From Clostridia bacterium (GTDB lineage: Bacteria > Bacillota_A > Clostridia > UMGS1883), in the NCBI GenBank assembly GCA_017467965.1, contig JAFUJZ010000013.1, positions 4,977 to 68,976 of the forward strand: a stretch of 64,000 nucleotides of DNA, given 5' to 3'. The notes under the pieces were generated by a model, which was given only the letters and a program-made list of their open reading frames with translations, searched no databases and was not told where the DNA came from. A program made the position numbers and the translations under genes. Shown piece after piece: positions 33,973 through 43,369 of the stretch (the stretch's first letter is position 1; every line of letters starts with the position of its first letter).

Positions 33973-34002
33973 CAAAAGCTCACGGATAATCCGTGAGCTT
34001 TT
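33969..34002. repeat. 34-bp direct repeat containing a terminator, right copy
   Basis: Identical to 33226-33259 including the TAG stop (33970-33972) and the hairpin AAGCTCACGG-ATAA-CCGTGAGCTT. It serves as the DUF6809 gene terminator. The two copies bound a 743-bp unit. Confidence 0.85.
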
Positions 34003-34077
34003 CTGTTTCAATCTTTCAACAAACTTATTTTTCAAGGTCAGCGAAGGGTATGGAAAAAAAGGTTTCCCATGTAAAAT

Positions 34078-34106
34078 CGGCAGACTTAATTGCATTCAGT
34101 CTGCCG
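34078..34106. other. Stem-loop in the gap before the FNT gene
   Basis: 9-bp arms CGGCAGACT / AGTCTGCCG with an 11-nt loop and no T-run. Beside it AAGTGGCTTTTT (34108) and AAAAGCCATTTT (about 34142) form a wider inverted repeat. The 34003-34153 gap holds no recognisable gene; it may be the 3' UTR structure of the FNT-gene transcript. Confidence 0.4.
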
Positions 34107-34153
34107 CAAGTGGCTTTTTAGGACCCAAAGAGTCTTGCACGAGAAAAGCCATT

Positions 34154-34801
34154 TTAAAACCATTTATTAATCGAAAACTTTTTCATTATAGGTATAATCA
34201 TACATCCAACACCATTACCGAGTACAACCATTACAAAATAGAGGATTGCACTGTCAGCATTCTTAAATCCGCTCAGTGCAAAATAACCCATGTCTGCAAT
34301 TGAATGGTTAAAGCCGCAGATGATAAATATCATAACAGGGATAAGCGTTGTAAAGAGTGCACCCACGTGGTCGTCTGCCTGTGTACACTTTTTGTCGCCT
34401 TCAACCGCGATGAATATAAGTATACCGCAGAACATACTAAGTAAAAACATACTTAAAGGGGTATCACCCATTTTAGCATCCATTATAGCAAGAGATTTTT
34501 GGCTTAAGCTATCACCAAAGCGTGTGATTGACAAAAGCCAGCCGCCCAAAAACGCACCTACGGCGTTACTTAAAAGTGTTATCGACACCTCGCCTGCATA
34601 TTTGGGTCTTTTGACTACCAGATAACCAACCTTTCCTGTATACAACCCCAAGTGAAGCTCCATAATTGCAAAAAGTCCAAGACTAAAGAGGAACGCACCT
34701 GCAAAATTATTGCCCGCGCTCAGATTAACTGCACAGCATATACTCAAAAGAAGCCCTGCCATAAAACCGTCAACAGTAAATGATACTATTCGTTTGAACA
34801 T
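34154..34801 (-). CDS. Formate/nitrite transporter (FNT) family protein
   Basis: 215 aa, six membrane segments, shorter than the 250-290 aa of characterised FNT channels. GLLLSICCAVNLSAG (helix 1) and ICGFNHSIADMGYFALSGFKNA (about 160-182) with the conserved central His match FNT, which conduct formate, nitrite, lactate or hydrosulfide. The truncated loops make the substrate uncertain. Co-transcribed with the EamA gene upstream (12-nt gap, SD AGAGGTG). Confidence 0.78.
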   Translation of the reverse strand: MFKRIVSFTVDGFMAGLLLSICCAVNLSAGNNFAGAFLFSLGLFAIMELHLGLYTGKVGYLVVKRPKYAGEVSITLLSNAVGAFLGGWLLSITRFGDSLSQKSLAIMDAKMGDTPLSMFLLSMFCGILIFIAVEGDKKCTQADDHVGALFTTLIPVMIFIICGFNHSIADMGYFALSGFKNADSAILYFVMVVLGNGVGCMIIPIMKKFSINKWF

Positions 34802-34812
34802 AGGTGCACCTC

Positions 34813-35733
34813 TTACTTTTTCTTGTAGTTAACAACCAATATACCCAGTGCTACCAAAACAAGTGCTACAGCAATTTCAACTCCGATATTCTCCTCCAAT
34901 ATAATTGCGGAAAGGATAACACCCGAAATAGGATTAAAGGGGCCAAAAATAGAAACCTTGGACACGTCGTTATATTTCATAAGTAATCCCCAGATTGAAT
35001 ATGCAACAGCACTGATACACGCCATATAGAAAAGAAGTGCACCTGCAGTGAGAGCACCATCGGGCTGGATATTGAACTTACCACCCATAGGGATTGCAAA
35101 GAGGGTCATTATAATACCGCCGATAAAGAACTGCCAGCCGGAAAGTGTAACGGGGTTTTCATGCTTTGAATACATCTTAATCATAACAGAGCTAAAAGCG
35201 TATGCGAGTGCCGCCATAAGGATAAAGCCTGCACCCATTACAGTAAAGCCCATGTCACCCTTTGCCATACTTACAACGATAACGCCGCCAAAGCCCAACA
35301 CACAGCCAATCGCTTTTTTAACGGTCATTTTTTCTGTTCTGAAAACAAATGCCGCAACAAGTATTGCGATAAATACGTTACTGCCGTTTACAATCGCCGC
35401 TGTAACACCACTTGCATACGCATGACCTATGTAAAAGAATACATACTGGATAACCGTTTGAACCAAACTAAGTGCCAGTACGTATTTGATAGTGCTCTTT
35501 TTTGGAAAAAGCGGCTTTTTTGCAAGTAAACTGCCGATTAAAACAGTCAATACGCCTGCTAAAATAAAGCGGACACCGGCAAAAAGAATTTGCGACATAT
35601 AATCCTTTTCTCCAATACCAAACATGGTATATCCACTTTTAATACAAGGTGTTGCACTGCCCCAAAGCACACAGCATAAAAGAGCTAAAAGTGCCACAAC
35701 CCATGTTTTTTGTAAAAAATGTTTGTTTTGCAT
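34813..35733 (-). CDS. EamA/DMT family transporter
   Basis: 306 aa with ten hydrophobic segments in two EamA repeats (about 12-150 and 160-302). ALLCCVLWGSATPCIKSGY and GVTAAIVNGSNVFIAILVAAFVFRTEKM in the first, WGLLMKYNDVSKVSIFGPFNPISGVILSAIILEE in the second, are typical of drug/metabolite exporters. Substrate unknown. First gene of the EamA-FNT unit, with its own promoter at 35767-35795 overlapped by a perfect palindrome. Confidence 0.9.
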   Translation of the reverse strand: MQNKHFLQKTWVVALLALLCCVLWGSATPCIKSGYTMFGIGEKDYMSQILFAGVRFILAGVLTVLIGSLLAKKPLFPKKSTIKYVLALSLVQTVIQYVFFYIGHAYASGVTAAIVNGSNVFIAILVAAFVFRTEKMTVKKAIGCVLGFGGVIVVSMAKGDMGFTVMGAGFILMAALAYAFSSVMIKMYSKHENPVTLSGWQFFIGGIIMTLFAIPMGGKFNIQPDGALTAGALLFYMACISAVAYSIWGLLMKYNDVSKVSIFGPFNPISGVILSAIILEENIGVEIAVALVLVALGILVVNYKKK

Positions 35734-35738
35734 AAAAA

Positions 35739-35795
35739 ATAATCCTTTCCGTAATTTATGGAAAGGATTATATCACAATTTGCAGTATTAATCAA
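35739..35795 (-). promoter_or_regulatory. EamA-gene promoter with a perfect 12-bp inverted repeat
   Basis: -35 TTGATT (35790-35795), 17-nt spacer, -10 TATAAT (35767-35772). Arms ATAATCCTTTCC (35739-35750) and GGAAAGGATTAT (35760-35771), 9 bp apart, run from the -10 to the SD. The predicted start falls inside the outer arm, so it is more likely an operator than an RNA hairpin. Confidence 0.6.
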
Positions 35796-35809
35796 CAGTT
35801 ATTCTTCTA

Positions 35810-37204
35810 TTAATCGACGTCAATTCTCTTTTCTTCAAGTTCAATATTTTCGAAAAGTCCGCTTCCGAAAACCGCATCTATCGCCTTTTCGGGGTATTTC
35901 ACATTTATTCCGTCATGGTAAATGCTCTCTTTTTTAAGCATTCTGTTTTCCATGTAGGAAACCTCATCATTTGATATCACAAAATAATTTATCCCATTTT
36001 GCACCGCAAAATTTGTCCCATTACGATACACGGGAAAACCCATTTCCTCAGCTGACAACTCTAGTTCATCAAAAAGCTTGCTTCTTGGAATGGTGTCTTC
36101 TTTTTCTTTGGGCTCCCTTGTATCCTTAAAGGGAACACCTATTGCCACAGCATAAGCTTCAACCTCGTCATTACTGCCGTATATAATCATGTTTGGTGGC
36201 ATTTTACCATACTGCGCCGTTGCATTAGGCACCATAGGCATATGAACTATCCCGGGAGGGTTTTCATCCTCAATATTGCAGCTGAAATCCCACTTATTAA
36301 AATTCTTGGGTACATTATCGATTACAGCAGTTTCAATATTCGGGCATTCAGATATTAAAATATTTTGATAACCCTCGCCTGTTTCAGGGTAATTTATCCT
36401 TACGGTTTTTAGGTTGTAGCATCGGTTTATGGGTGCCGCACACACAAGCTCATACGCATAATGCACACCATGGTGCCAACGCCCCCACACACCTATGGTT
36501 CCGTTACTATCTATATCCTCGTACTTAACTCCGTCCCACTCCTTGATGCTCGGCATATTTATACTTTCAATACCGCATTCGTAAAATACGTTTGAGCCTA
36601 AATACTCAACGTTTTCAAGGTTAGCCTCTTTAAGATACTGACATTCTCTGAATGCAGAGCTACGGATTAATTTTACATTTTCAAGATTAATCTTTGTAAT
36701 ATCCGACCATTTAAAAGCAAATGCACCTATTTCTTCAACAGTATCGGGAAGTATTACCTCAAATTTGCCTTCAATCTGTTGCATAAATTCAGGGGGCAAT
36801 ACTTTCAGCCCATGTTGTATGATGATTTTTGTTCCGTCGGGAACAACACTTCCTGCAATAAAGCTATCGGTTTCTTTCAAAGTTGAGGGGAATGTAATCT
36901 TTTTTGCGTTTTTACAATTCAAGGCATAAGCTTCAATTGTGGTAATACCATTTGAGATAAAAATTTCCTCTGTTTTATCATTATCACAAAATGCATCTTC
37001 ACATATTGTTGTTACCTTGTATCCGTCAATCTCGCTTGGCACTATTGCACATTTTTCATTACCAAAATATTTTGTGATATGTGCTTCTCCGTTTACGATT
37101 TCGTATTCAAAATTTTGCGAGACAATATTATTGTCAGTTGCCATAGCAGACACTGCCGATAACAGCATAAGCATTACCAAAACTAAACTAAATACTTTTT
37201 TCAT
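35810..37204 (-). CDS. Secreted BspA-like LRR protein (464 aa)
   Basis: 464 aa with signal peptide (1-22, KKVFSLVLVMLMLLSAVSAMA). LRR_5/BspA repeats cover about 35-330, with units such as ISNGITTIEAYALNC, ITFPSTLK and FAFKWSDITKINLENVK. A closing strand-turn YGSNDEVEAYAVAIGVPF follows, the usual end of a BspA solenoid. The last 80 residues (LFDELELSAEEMGFPVYRNGTNFAVQNGINYFVISNDEVS) resemble a copper-amine-oxidase-N-type stalk domain. No LPXTG, SLH or membrane anchor is present, so it is secreted or loosely held. Last of three co-oriented LRR genes behind the ECF-type promoter at 40856. Confidence 0.85.
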   Translation of the reverse strand: MKKVFSLVLVMLMLLSAVSAMATDNNIVSQNFEYEIVNGEAHITKYFGNEKCAIVPSEIDGYKVTTICEDAFCDNDKTEEIFISNGITTIEAYALNCKNAKKITFPSTLKETDSFIAGSVVPDGTKIIIQHGLKVLPPEFMQQIEGKFEVILPDTVEEIGAFAFKWSDITKINLENVKLIRSSAFRECQYLKEANLENVEYLGSNVFYECGIESINMPSIKEWDGVKYEDIDSNGTIGVWGRWHHGVHYAYELVCAAPINRCYNLKTVRINYPETGEGYQNILISECPNIETAVIDNVPKNFNKWDFSCNIEDENPPGIVHMPMVPNATAQYGKMPPNMIIYGSNDEVEAYAVAIGVPFKDTREPKEKEDTIPRSKLFDELELSAEEMGFPVYRNGTNFAVQNGINYFVISNDEVSYMENRMLKKESIYHDGINVKYPEKAIDAVFGSGLFENIELEEKRIDVD

Positions 37205-37243
37205 GGTTTCACTCCTTTCTTTTTATTGGTTAATATGTGAAAA

Positions 37244-39004
37244 TCAACGATAGTTTACCAATATGGAATTAAGCTCTTCACAATATTCAACATCTGCATT
37301 TGCCAAAACTTTAATAATATCTGTCGGCAAGTTGTCCTTGTTAAAGCTATGGGTATATTTAGCATAATTATTGATTACTATTGCGTTTTCATTTTCAATA
37401 AAAATCTGCCTGTTTTCGCCCATTGCAAGAAGTATCTGCTGATCCTTGTCAAAATAATTAACCTGCATGCCCATTTCTTCGCAAAGAGCTTTGATAACTT
37501 CGATGTTTTCTTTTCCGTCAAGGTTGATTTCGTTGTAATATTCGTATTTGATATTATGCTTTTTTGCATACTCTTCTGCAAAGCTACCCTTCTCAACGTG
37601 CAAGGTAAGCCCTTCTCCTCGTGTGCTCGGGCCTATCACAATACCGCCCTTATATCCAAACCACCAACCGTTAAATTCATTATCATGGATAAATTCAACG
37701 GTTTTCGGTATGTAAACATGCTGTACCCAGGAGGAGCTATCAAATGTAATACTATTGTTTTCGCCTATGCTCTTAAGATTACCGCGCCCGATTATAATGC
37801 GTGACAAATTATCACAGCTTGTAAAAGCCATGCTGCCAATGCTTTCAACGCTACCCGGGATAACAATCCTTGTTATATCGGAGCCATAAAACGCATGAGA
37901 GACTATTTTTTTCAATTCATTGGGCAACGTTACTTTTTTTGCACTGCCGAGATTGCCTAAATAATCTCCACTAAAACCGTCCTCGTACCCTACTTCCAAA
38001 AGATTACGGCACGAACTGAATGCACCGTGCTGTATTTCTACAGGCTTTGAGTTATAGTAGGCAGGCACAAAAATCACTCTTACACCAAGAGGGTTTAAAG
38101 CACCTGTTACAACAGCCTTATCCCCCATTTCGTATATTATAAGATTTGCAGCAGCATTCTCTGCGATAAAGCTTTCCAAATAATATTTAAAATAGTCTCC
38201 GTAGGCAAGATAGCATTTGTCACTTACCATATTGCCGTTTATGTCATACCATGTTTTTCGTATCCAATTGTTCTTAATTGTCAGAACTGTTTTGTGACCT
38301 CTTGTAATACTGTCGGTTTGTTTTCCCATGAGGGTGATTTTGATTTCATCGCCCACAAGAGGCTCATCGCTCTCTTCTGCACTATAGCAAAGCTGTCCGT
38401 CAATAAAGCCTGTAAGTGCCAAAATACTAAAGCTGTCATTGATATCCTTTTCAAATGTGCCGTTTCTTTCAATTGTTATTTTTTCGGTTAAGGTATCAAA
38501 TACACTTAAATCACAGTAGCGTAATTCGTCACCATAGGTGCAGAAAACCGAGTCAAACTCAACTGCAACGCTGGAGTTTTCAGGTCCGTATACCTTTTCA
38601 AGGTTACACCCCACAAACGCAGGATACTGCACTCTGTTGGGGCCTAACTGCATGCCTGTGTTTGTTTTTGCCCCTGCAATGGTAACCTCCATTCGATTAA
38701 AATACAGCACCTTTAAGTCAAGACAATATGCAAATGCACTATGCCCTATGTATTCGATTGTGGGTGGGAAAGTTACGCTTTCAATGCTTTGTCCTGCAAA
38801 GGCAAAGTCGCCTATTTTTCTTACATATTCTTTATCTATTATCATGGGGATTTCAACATTTTTGTCATCGCCTATATATTTTGTGATGATAAGTCCGTTA
38901 GTGCCTTTTTCATATTCCCAGTCTCCGCTCACATTATCTGCCAATACAGGAATACAGCCAAGTGCCAAAAAAATCGTTAAAACCAAACTCAAAACCTTTT
39001 TCAT
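37244..39004 (-). CDS. Secreted BspA-like LRR protein (586 aa)
   Basis: 586 aa with signal peptide (1-22, MKKVLSLVLTIFLALGCIPVLA). LRR_5 repeats at about 55-110 (GDFAFAGQSIESVTFPPTIEYIGHSAFAYC) and about 335-450 (LPNELKKIVSHAFYGSDITRIVIPGSVESIGSMAFTSC) are separated by a non-repeat insert (about 150-330) that I do not recognise. The C-terminus (about 500-586, NIEVIKALCEEMGMQVNYFDKDQQILLAM) is a stalk-like domain similar to that of the neighbours. No surface anchor. 15 bp follow the upstream LRR gene, so it is co-transcribed. Confidence 0.85.
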   Translation of the reverse strand: MKKVLSLVLTIFLALGCIPVLADNVSGDWEYEKGTNGLIITKYIGDDKNVEIPMIIDKEYVRKIGDFAFAGQSIESVTFPPTIEYIGHSAFAYCLDLKVLYFNRMEVTIAGAKTNTGMQLGPNRVQYPAFVGCNLEKVYGPENSSVAVEFDSVFCTYGDELRYCDLSVFDTLTEKITIERNGTFEKDINDSFSILALTGFIDGQLCYSAEESDEPLVGDEIKITLMGKQTDSITRGHKTVLTIKNNWIRKTWYDINGNMVSDKCYLAYGDYFKYYLESFIAENAAANLIIYEMGDKAVVTGALNPLGVRVIFVPAYYNSKPVEIQHGAFSSCRNLLEVGYEDGFSGDYLGNLGSAKKVTLPNELKKIVSHAFYGSDITRIVIPGSVESIGSMAFTSCDNLSRIIIGRGNLKSIGENNSITFDSSSWVQHVYIPKTVEFIHDNEFNGWWFGYKGGIVIGPSTRGEGLTLHVEKGSFAEEYAKKHNIKYEYYNEINLDGKENIEVIKALCEEMGMQVNYFDKDQQILLAMGENRQIFIENENAIVINNYAKYTHSFNKDNLPTDIIKVLANADVEYCEELNSILVNYR

Positions 39005-39018
39005 ATACTCTCTCCTTC

Positions 39019-40827
39019 CTAATTAGTAATAACCCTCGCTTCGGTTACACTCACCCAATATCTGTTATACGTATTGGAATATCCATACACCCTCACATAT
39101 CTTGCTTTTTTGTTTATGTCAAAATACTGGAACTCGTTTGTATCACCATCTGAGCCACGCTTTTCGATAACGGTTTCATAGTTTATGCCGTCTTCGCTCA
39201 CCCGAACGTCAAAATATGTAGTCCTGGTCTTTGCATCACGGAACGCAAGGCCAAGTTTTTCAATATTCTTTATTTCTCCCAAGTCAAATTCCATATACTC
39301 AGGTCTAGTTTCGTCCTTTACATAAAGTACGCAGTAGCTTATATAATCGTCATCAAACATATTATCGGGACCATTCTGAGGCTCGGAAAGGATTGATACA
39401 CTTACCTTCATGCCGTCTTGATCAATGGTTTTTGCAGGCTTTGTTTCTAAAGGTTCTTCAATGGGTTTTTCTTGTGGTTCATCAACATTTTCATCTTTTA
39501 AAGGCTTAATCACACGTTTAACATCGCCTGTTTCAAGATTCGCTGTTATTACATATGTACCTTCGTCCCACAAAACAGTCTTGTCTGAGCCATATGTATA
39601 ATAATATTCAATTATCTTTTTGTTTTGTGGGTAAGTTATCGTGAGCAGCTTTCCGTCTTGGCTTAACTCTATCTTTTCCCATCTTGCAGGTGACCAAGGG
39701 TTTTTATATGGAGCTTTTGCTGAAACACGTATATCTTCGCCGTCCCATTTTATAAAATGAAGAGAATTTGTAAAGCCGTGCATTATACCATTCGTATGAA
39801 CTACGGCAAGTGTTCCGTATGCTGTTTCAATAGTTCCTTCAATGCGGTATATCTCACTGTTATGTTTTCTGAAAAACTCCTTGTATTTTTCGCTTTTTCG
39901 GCTATCTTCACCTAAAACGCTTTCAAGTGCCTTTTCGGGAATTTTCACATAGTAAGCGTTTTCAAAAATGCTTTCCGTTACCATTTTGCCGTTTTCCATG
40001 TAGTACGCAGTGTCGCATACAATTGCCATGCTTTTGCCGTCCTTTTGCACAGCTATATTATCCCCCGAAACAGTCACCGTACAGCCCATGCTTTCGGCAA
40101 TTTTTGTTATGCGGTCTGCAAGATACGCTCTGTCTATAATACCGCCGTGAATACCTTGAATTTTCGGTTCCACCACAATGGAGGTATCTTTTTCACATTC
40201 TTCAAGAGGAACAAATTTAATATTCATTTCCTTTGCGTATTTTTGAGCCAAACTTTCCGAAGGAGCAAACATCTCAACTATATATGTGCGGTAAAAGCTC
40301 GGGAAACGGTAGTACCACTTCAAAACACCCTTACTGTAAAACTCTACTCTTTCCAAAGATTGAAATTTGGTGTTTTCACTCAAAACAACGAGTGTTTCAA
40401 TCCTACAGTCCAAAAAGGTTTCTGCTTCGATATCAGCTACGCCTTCGCCAATTATAACCTTTTTAAGATTTCTGCACTCTACAAATGTGTTTCCATATAA
40501 ACTTGAAACTGACGAGGGAATTACAATCTCTTCAAGGCTTGTGCATTTAAAAAATGCTCTACTTCCCAGATATGTAACTGTATCAGGGATAGTTACCTTT
40601 GTAATATCATCACGGTTTGCAAAAGCAGTTTCTACTATTCCCACTACAGTATATCCGTCAATTTCAGAAGGAATAGAAACTTCGCTACTGTCCGCCGTAT
40701 AGCCTGTAACATAAGCTTTCCCATTCTCTATTATATAGGCAAAATCAGCTGTTTCATTTTTCGCCAAAGCAGGAACACAACCTAAAACTATTAAAACAGT
40801 CAACACTAAACTTATAACCTTTTTCAT
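39019..40827 (-). CDS. Secreted BspA-like LRR protein with C-terminal discoidin-like domain (602 aa)
   Basis: 602 aa from the ATG at 40827 (SD AGGAGTG); an open frame upstream crosses the promoter and is not coding. Signal peptide 1-22. LRR_5 repeats about 55-150 (SIPSEIDGYTVVGIVETAFANRDDITKVTIPDTV). Stalk-like domain about 230-310 (AESMGCTVTVSGDNIAVQKDGKSMAIV). A unique region about 320-440, then a Pro/Glu-rich linker (EPQEKPIEEPLETKP). The C-terminal F5/8-type-C-like domain (about 460-602, FDVRVSEDGINYETVI ... RYVRVYGYSN) is closely related to the end of the 1121-aa protein. First gene behind the ECF-type promoter at 40856. Confidence 0.87.
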   Translation of the reverse strand: MKKVISLVLTVLIVLGCVPALAKNETADFAYIIENGKAYVTGYTADSSEVSIPSEIDGYTVVGIVETAFANRDDITKVTIPDTVTYLGSRAFFKCTSLEEIVIPSSVSSLYGNTFVECRNLKKVIIGEGVADIEAETFLDCRIETLVVLSENTKFQSLERVEFYSKGVLKWYYRFPSFYRTYIVEMFAPSESLAQKYAKEMNIKFVPLEECEKDTSIVVEPKIQGIHGGIIDRAYLADRITKIAESMGCTVTVSGDNIAVQKDGKSMAIVCDTAYYMENGKMVTESIFENAYYVKIPEKALESVLGEDSRKSEKYKEFFRKHNSEIYRIEGTIETAYGTLAVVHTNGIMHGFTNSLHFIKWDGEDIRVSAKAPYKNPWSPARWEKIELSQDGKLLTITYPQNKKIIEYYYTYGSDKTVLWDEGTYVITANLETGDVKRVIKPLKDENVDEPQEKPIEEPLETKPAKTIDQDGMKVSVSILSEPQNGPDNMFDDDYISYCVLYVKDETRPEYMEFDLGEIKNIEKLGLAFRDAKTRTTYFDVRVSEDGINYETVIEKRGSDGDTNEFQYFDINKKARYVRVYGYSNTYNRYWVSVTEARVITN

Positions 40828-40855
40828 TTTCTTCACTCCTTTATCCTTTCTACTT

Positions 40856-40886
40856 ATATAGACACAAAAAACGTGAAAAAGTTGCA
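40856..40886 (-). promoter_or_regulatory. ECF-type promoter B (LRR operon 2)
   Basis: Minus strand: TGCAAC (40881-40886), 17 nt between AAC and GTC, then GTGTCTATAT (40856-40865). The T-rich spacer and both boxes match promoter A at 48805-48835 with identical length. TGCAAC/GTCTA resembles the AAC...GTC core recognised by ECF sigma factors. No sigma-A boxes are needed to explain it. Confidence 0.8.
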
Positions 40887-40894
40887 CGTTTTTA

Positions 40895-40935
40895 AAAAAA
40901 TTACCAATGAGGACAAACCTCATTGGTAATTTTTT
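40895..40935 (-). terminator. Intrinsic terminator between LRR operons
   Basis: Stem AATTACCAATGAGG / CCTCATTGGTAATT with a 5-nt loop, followed by a T-run on the minus strand, directly after the stop of the 807-aa gene. Promoter B begins about 9 bp further on. Confidence 0.85.
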
Positions 40936-43357
40936 ATTGTTCGCTATTTATCATTTCAAATTTTACGCCAATTTTTTCGGCATATTCTTTTACTGCATCA
41001 CTATTGCCGTAAATAACCATTTCGTCACTCGGCTTTACCAAATCAACATACGGTTCAACTGCTTTGATTCTTCTCGACGGGTCAATCGAGCAGAATTCTG
41101 CCAAAGACGGGCTTACAGTAAAGTTTTCAAACCGAGCGTTTTTAACTTCACATCTTAAAAACAGTGCAGGGAAAGTCTGCGCCCCTTTGTCAAAATTTTC
41201 TTCGGGCCATTTTATTCTCAGATTTTCAATTTTTGCATCGTAAAAGATTGTATATATCGAAAACGGGTCATAGCCTATCATGTGCTGATAAGGTATAAGG
41301 CGGAATGTCATGCGGTTGGTGTCAAGCCTTGTTTCACTTATACCGTCCCATGATTTTATGTTTAAAAGATTGATATCCTTAAGGCTCTCGCAGTATTGGA
41401 AAGCGCCCTCGCTGATGTGCTCAATATTATCAAGATTGATGTTTTCCAACTTTGTACAGTTATAAAAAGCCTCATAGGGTATTGTTTTGATTTTTTCGTC
41501 AAGCGCAACTGATACAAGTTCTGTATTTGCAAAAGCTCTTGAGCCTATTTCCACCGTTTTACCGTTGATTTCTCCCGGGATTGAAATATGCTGTGCACTC
41601 TTATCTATCAAGCCGGTAACGTATACCCTATCCTCTTCCTCGCGGTACTTGAGGTTTTCGTATATATTCATTTTATTACCGTCGTTAAAATGAACAACCG
41701 CATTTACGATTACGTTATTGTACTCGTCAATGGCTATTTTGTCCCATTCCTCACGTGTTCCCATGTAATAAATATCACTAAGGCTTTGACAATTGTTATA
41801 GCTACCGATTATGTTTACCGAGGGTGGAATAGTAATATACCTAAACTTGCCGTTTTTGATTGCTCTTTCTTCAATAACCTTTACGCCCTCGGGCACAACG
41901 TAGTGTTCAAGAGGCTTATTATGCGGATAATATATAAGCTTTTGTCCGTTTTTATCAAACACAACACCATCCTTTGAAGTAAAGAATGGATTATCCTTTG
42001 ATATTTCCACCTCAGATAGGGAGTCGCAGTTCATAAACACGCCTTCATTCATCACATAAACAAGGCTGCCTATATTGATTTTTTGAAGGTTACGGCATTT
42101 GTAAAAAGCATAATCTCCAATTTTCCATACGCTGTCGGGTATTGTAATGCTTGTCAGTGCACTGCAGTTTTCAAAAGCGTATTTTCCGATGTTACCTGTT
42201 TTTGCACCAAGGGTAACATCTTTAAGACTTGCACAGTTTTCAAAAGCACTTTCGCCTATATCAACAACATTATCGGGGATTACAATGCTTTCTATATCTG
42301 AACCCTTGAAAGCCTCGCCACCTATTGTTGTAAGACTCTGCGGCAAATCCACACTTATTATATCACTATTGTAAAATGCTCTGTGTCCGAGGATTTTCAA
42401 CCCTTCTTCAAAGTGCACGCGTCTTATACTCTTGTTCCCTTCAAAAGCCTTGTCGCCAATGCTTTTTACGCTTCCGGGTATTGTGATTTCCTCGCTTGTT
42501 ATATCAGAGGCAAAGCATCCTGCAATGGATACTGTATCGGGCTTAATGGTAGCACCGTCCTTTATAACAAGCAGGTGCTTATTGATATAAAGTCCGTAAT
42601 CATCCCAGTTTTGGGCGTTGTTGTAAAAAGCTGTGTTGTAAAAAGGATTGTTCTGCAAATATACATACGGCGGCATCTTTATGTAGCTGAGGTTTTCACA
42701 GTTTTCAAAAGCGTTTTCGCCTATATAGTCCACACCGTCGGGAAGCTCTATCCCCTCAAGGCTTGTACAGCCTTTGAAGGTCTTTGGCTTAATTGTTTTG
42801 AGCGTGGACGGGAAATTAATCTTTTTAAGTGTGGTTTGGTTTTCAAAGGAGCTTTCCGCTATTTCCTTTGTTCCTTCGGGGATTGTGTACTCAGTATCCT
42901 GTCTGCCTATACCATACATTAAAAGTATTTCGCCTTTGCCGTCAAAAAGCACACCGTCAACGGTTTTAAAGTTGGGGTTTTCTTTGCTTATGATTATTCT
43001 TTCAATACCCGTGCAGCCAAGGAAAGCATCTTCATCAAGCTTTTCAAGGTTTTTCGGCAAAACTATTTCCTTAAGATTAACACAGCCTTCAAACACCCTT
43101 TCACCGATTATTTCAACATTATCGGGAAAAATAATTCTTTTTATCTCTGTATTATCTTTCCAAGGGCCGTAATAACCCCAGGAGGAGTTGATGTGATAGT
43201 TAACAGGGCCTTCATCTATAAAAAGTGTGCCCTCATCGTCAATGTACCATTTGACGCCTTTAAAAACAAGTATTTCGTCGGGGACTTGTGCTGCAAATGT
43301 ACAAACTGTGCCCAGCGCCATAACAAGCACCAAAAGAAAACATATTACTTTTTTCAC
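40934..43357 (-). CDS. Secreted BspA-like LRR protein (807 aa)
   Basis: 807 aa. Start is GTG at 43357 with SD AAGGAGGG 7 nt upstream. Signal peptide 1-22 (KKVICFLLVLVMALGTVCTFAA). Nearly the whole protein is LRR_5 solenoid: many units of the form IGERVFEGCVNLKEIVLPKNLEKL, IPDNVVDIGESAFENCASLKDVTLG, VISPDKNG-type inserts with SKDGVVFDKNGQKLIYYP. A second solenoid occupies about 590-790 and ends with VIYGNSDAVKEYAEKIGVKFEMI. It has no stalk or discoidin domain and no anchor. Followed by an intrinsic terminator, it closes the sigma operon. Confidence 0.88.
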   Translation of the reverse strand: MKKVICFLLVLVMALGTVCTFAAQVPDEILVFKGVKWYIDDEGTLFIDEGPVNYHINSSWGYYGPWKDNTEIKRIIFPDNVEIIGERVFEGCVNLKEIVLPKNLEKLDEDAFLGCTGIERIIISKENPNFKTVDGVLFDGKGEILLMYGIGRQDTEYTIPEGTKEIAESSFENQTTLKKINFPSTLKTIKPKTFKGCTSLEGIELPDGVDYIGENAFENCENLSYIKMPPYVYLQNNPFYNTAFYNNAQNWDDYGLYINKHLLVIKDGATIKPDTVSIAGCFASDITSEEITIPGSVKSIGDKAFEGNKSIRRVHFEEGLKILGHRAFYNSDIISVDLPQSLTTIGGEAFKGSDIESIVIPDNVVDIGESAFENCASLKDVTLGAKTGNIGKYAFENCSALTSITIPDSVWKIGDYAFYKCRNLQKINIGSLVYVMNEGVFMNCDSLSEVEISKDNPFFTSKDGVVFDKNGQKLIYYPHNKPLEHYVVPEGVKVIEERAIKNGKFRYITIPPSVNIIGSYNNCQSLSDIYYMGTREEWDKIAIDEYNNVIVNAVVHFNDGNKMNIYENLKYREEEDRVYVTGLIDKSAQHISIPGEINGKTVEIGSRAFANTELVSVALDEKIKTIPYEAFYNCTKLENINLDNIEHISEGAFQYCESLKDINLLNIKSWDGISETRLDTNRMTFRLIPYQHMIGYDPFSIYTIFYDAKIENLRIKWPEENFDKGAQTFPALFLRCEVKNARFENFTVSPSLAEFCSIDPSRRIKAVEPYVDLVKPSDEMVIYGNSDAVKEYAEKIGVKFEMINSEQ

Positions 43358-43369
43358 GCGTCTCCCTCC

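Noticed and set aside
33947..34303. Plus-strand open frame of 118 codons after the DUF6809 gene
   Set aside because: It spans a terminator and the end of the FNT gene on the other strand, with no SD and no family resemblance.
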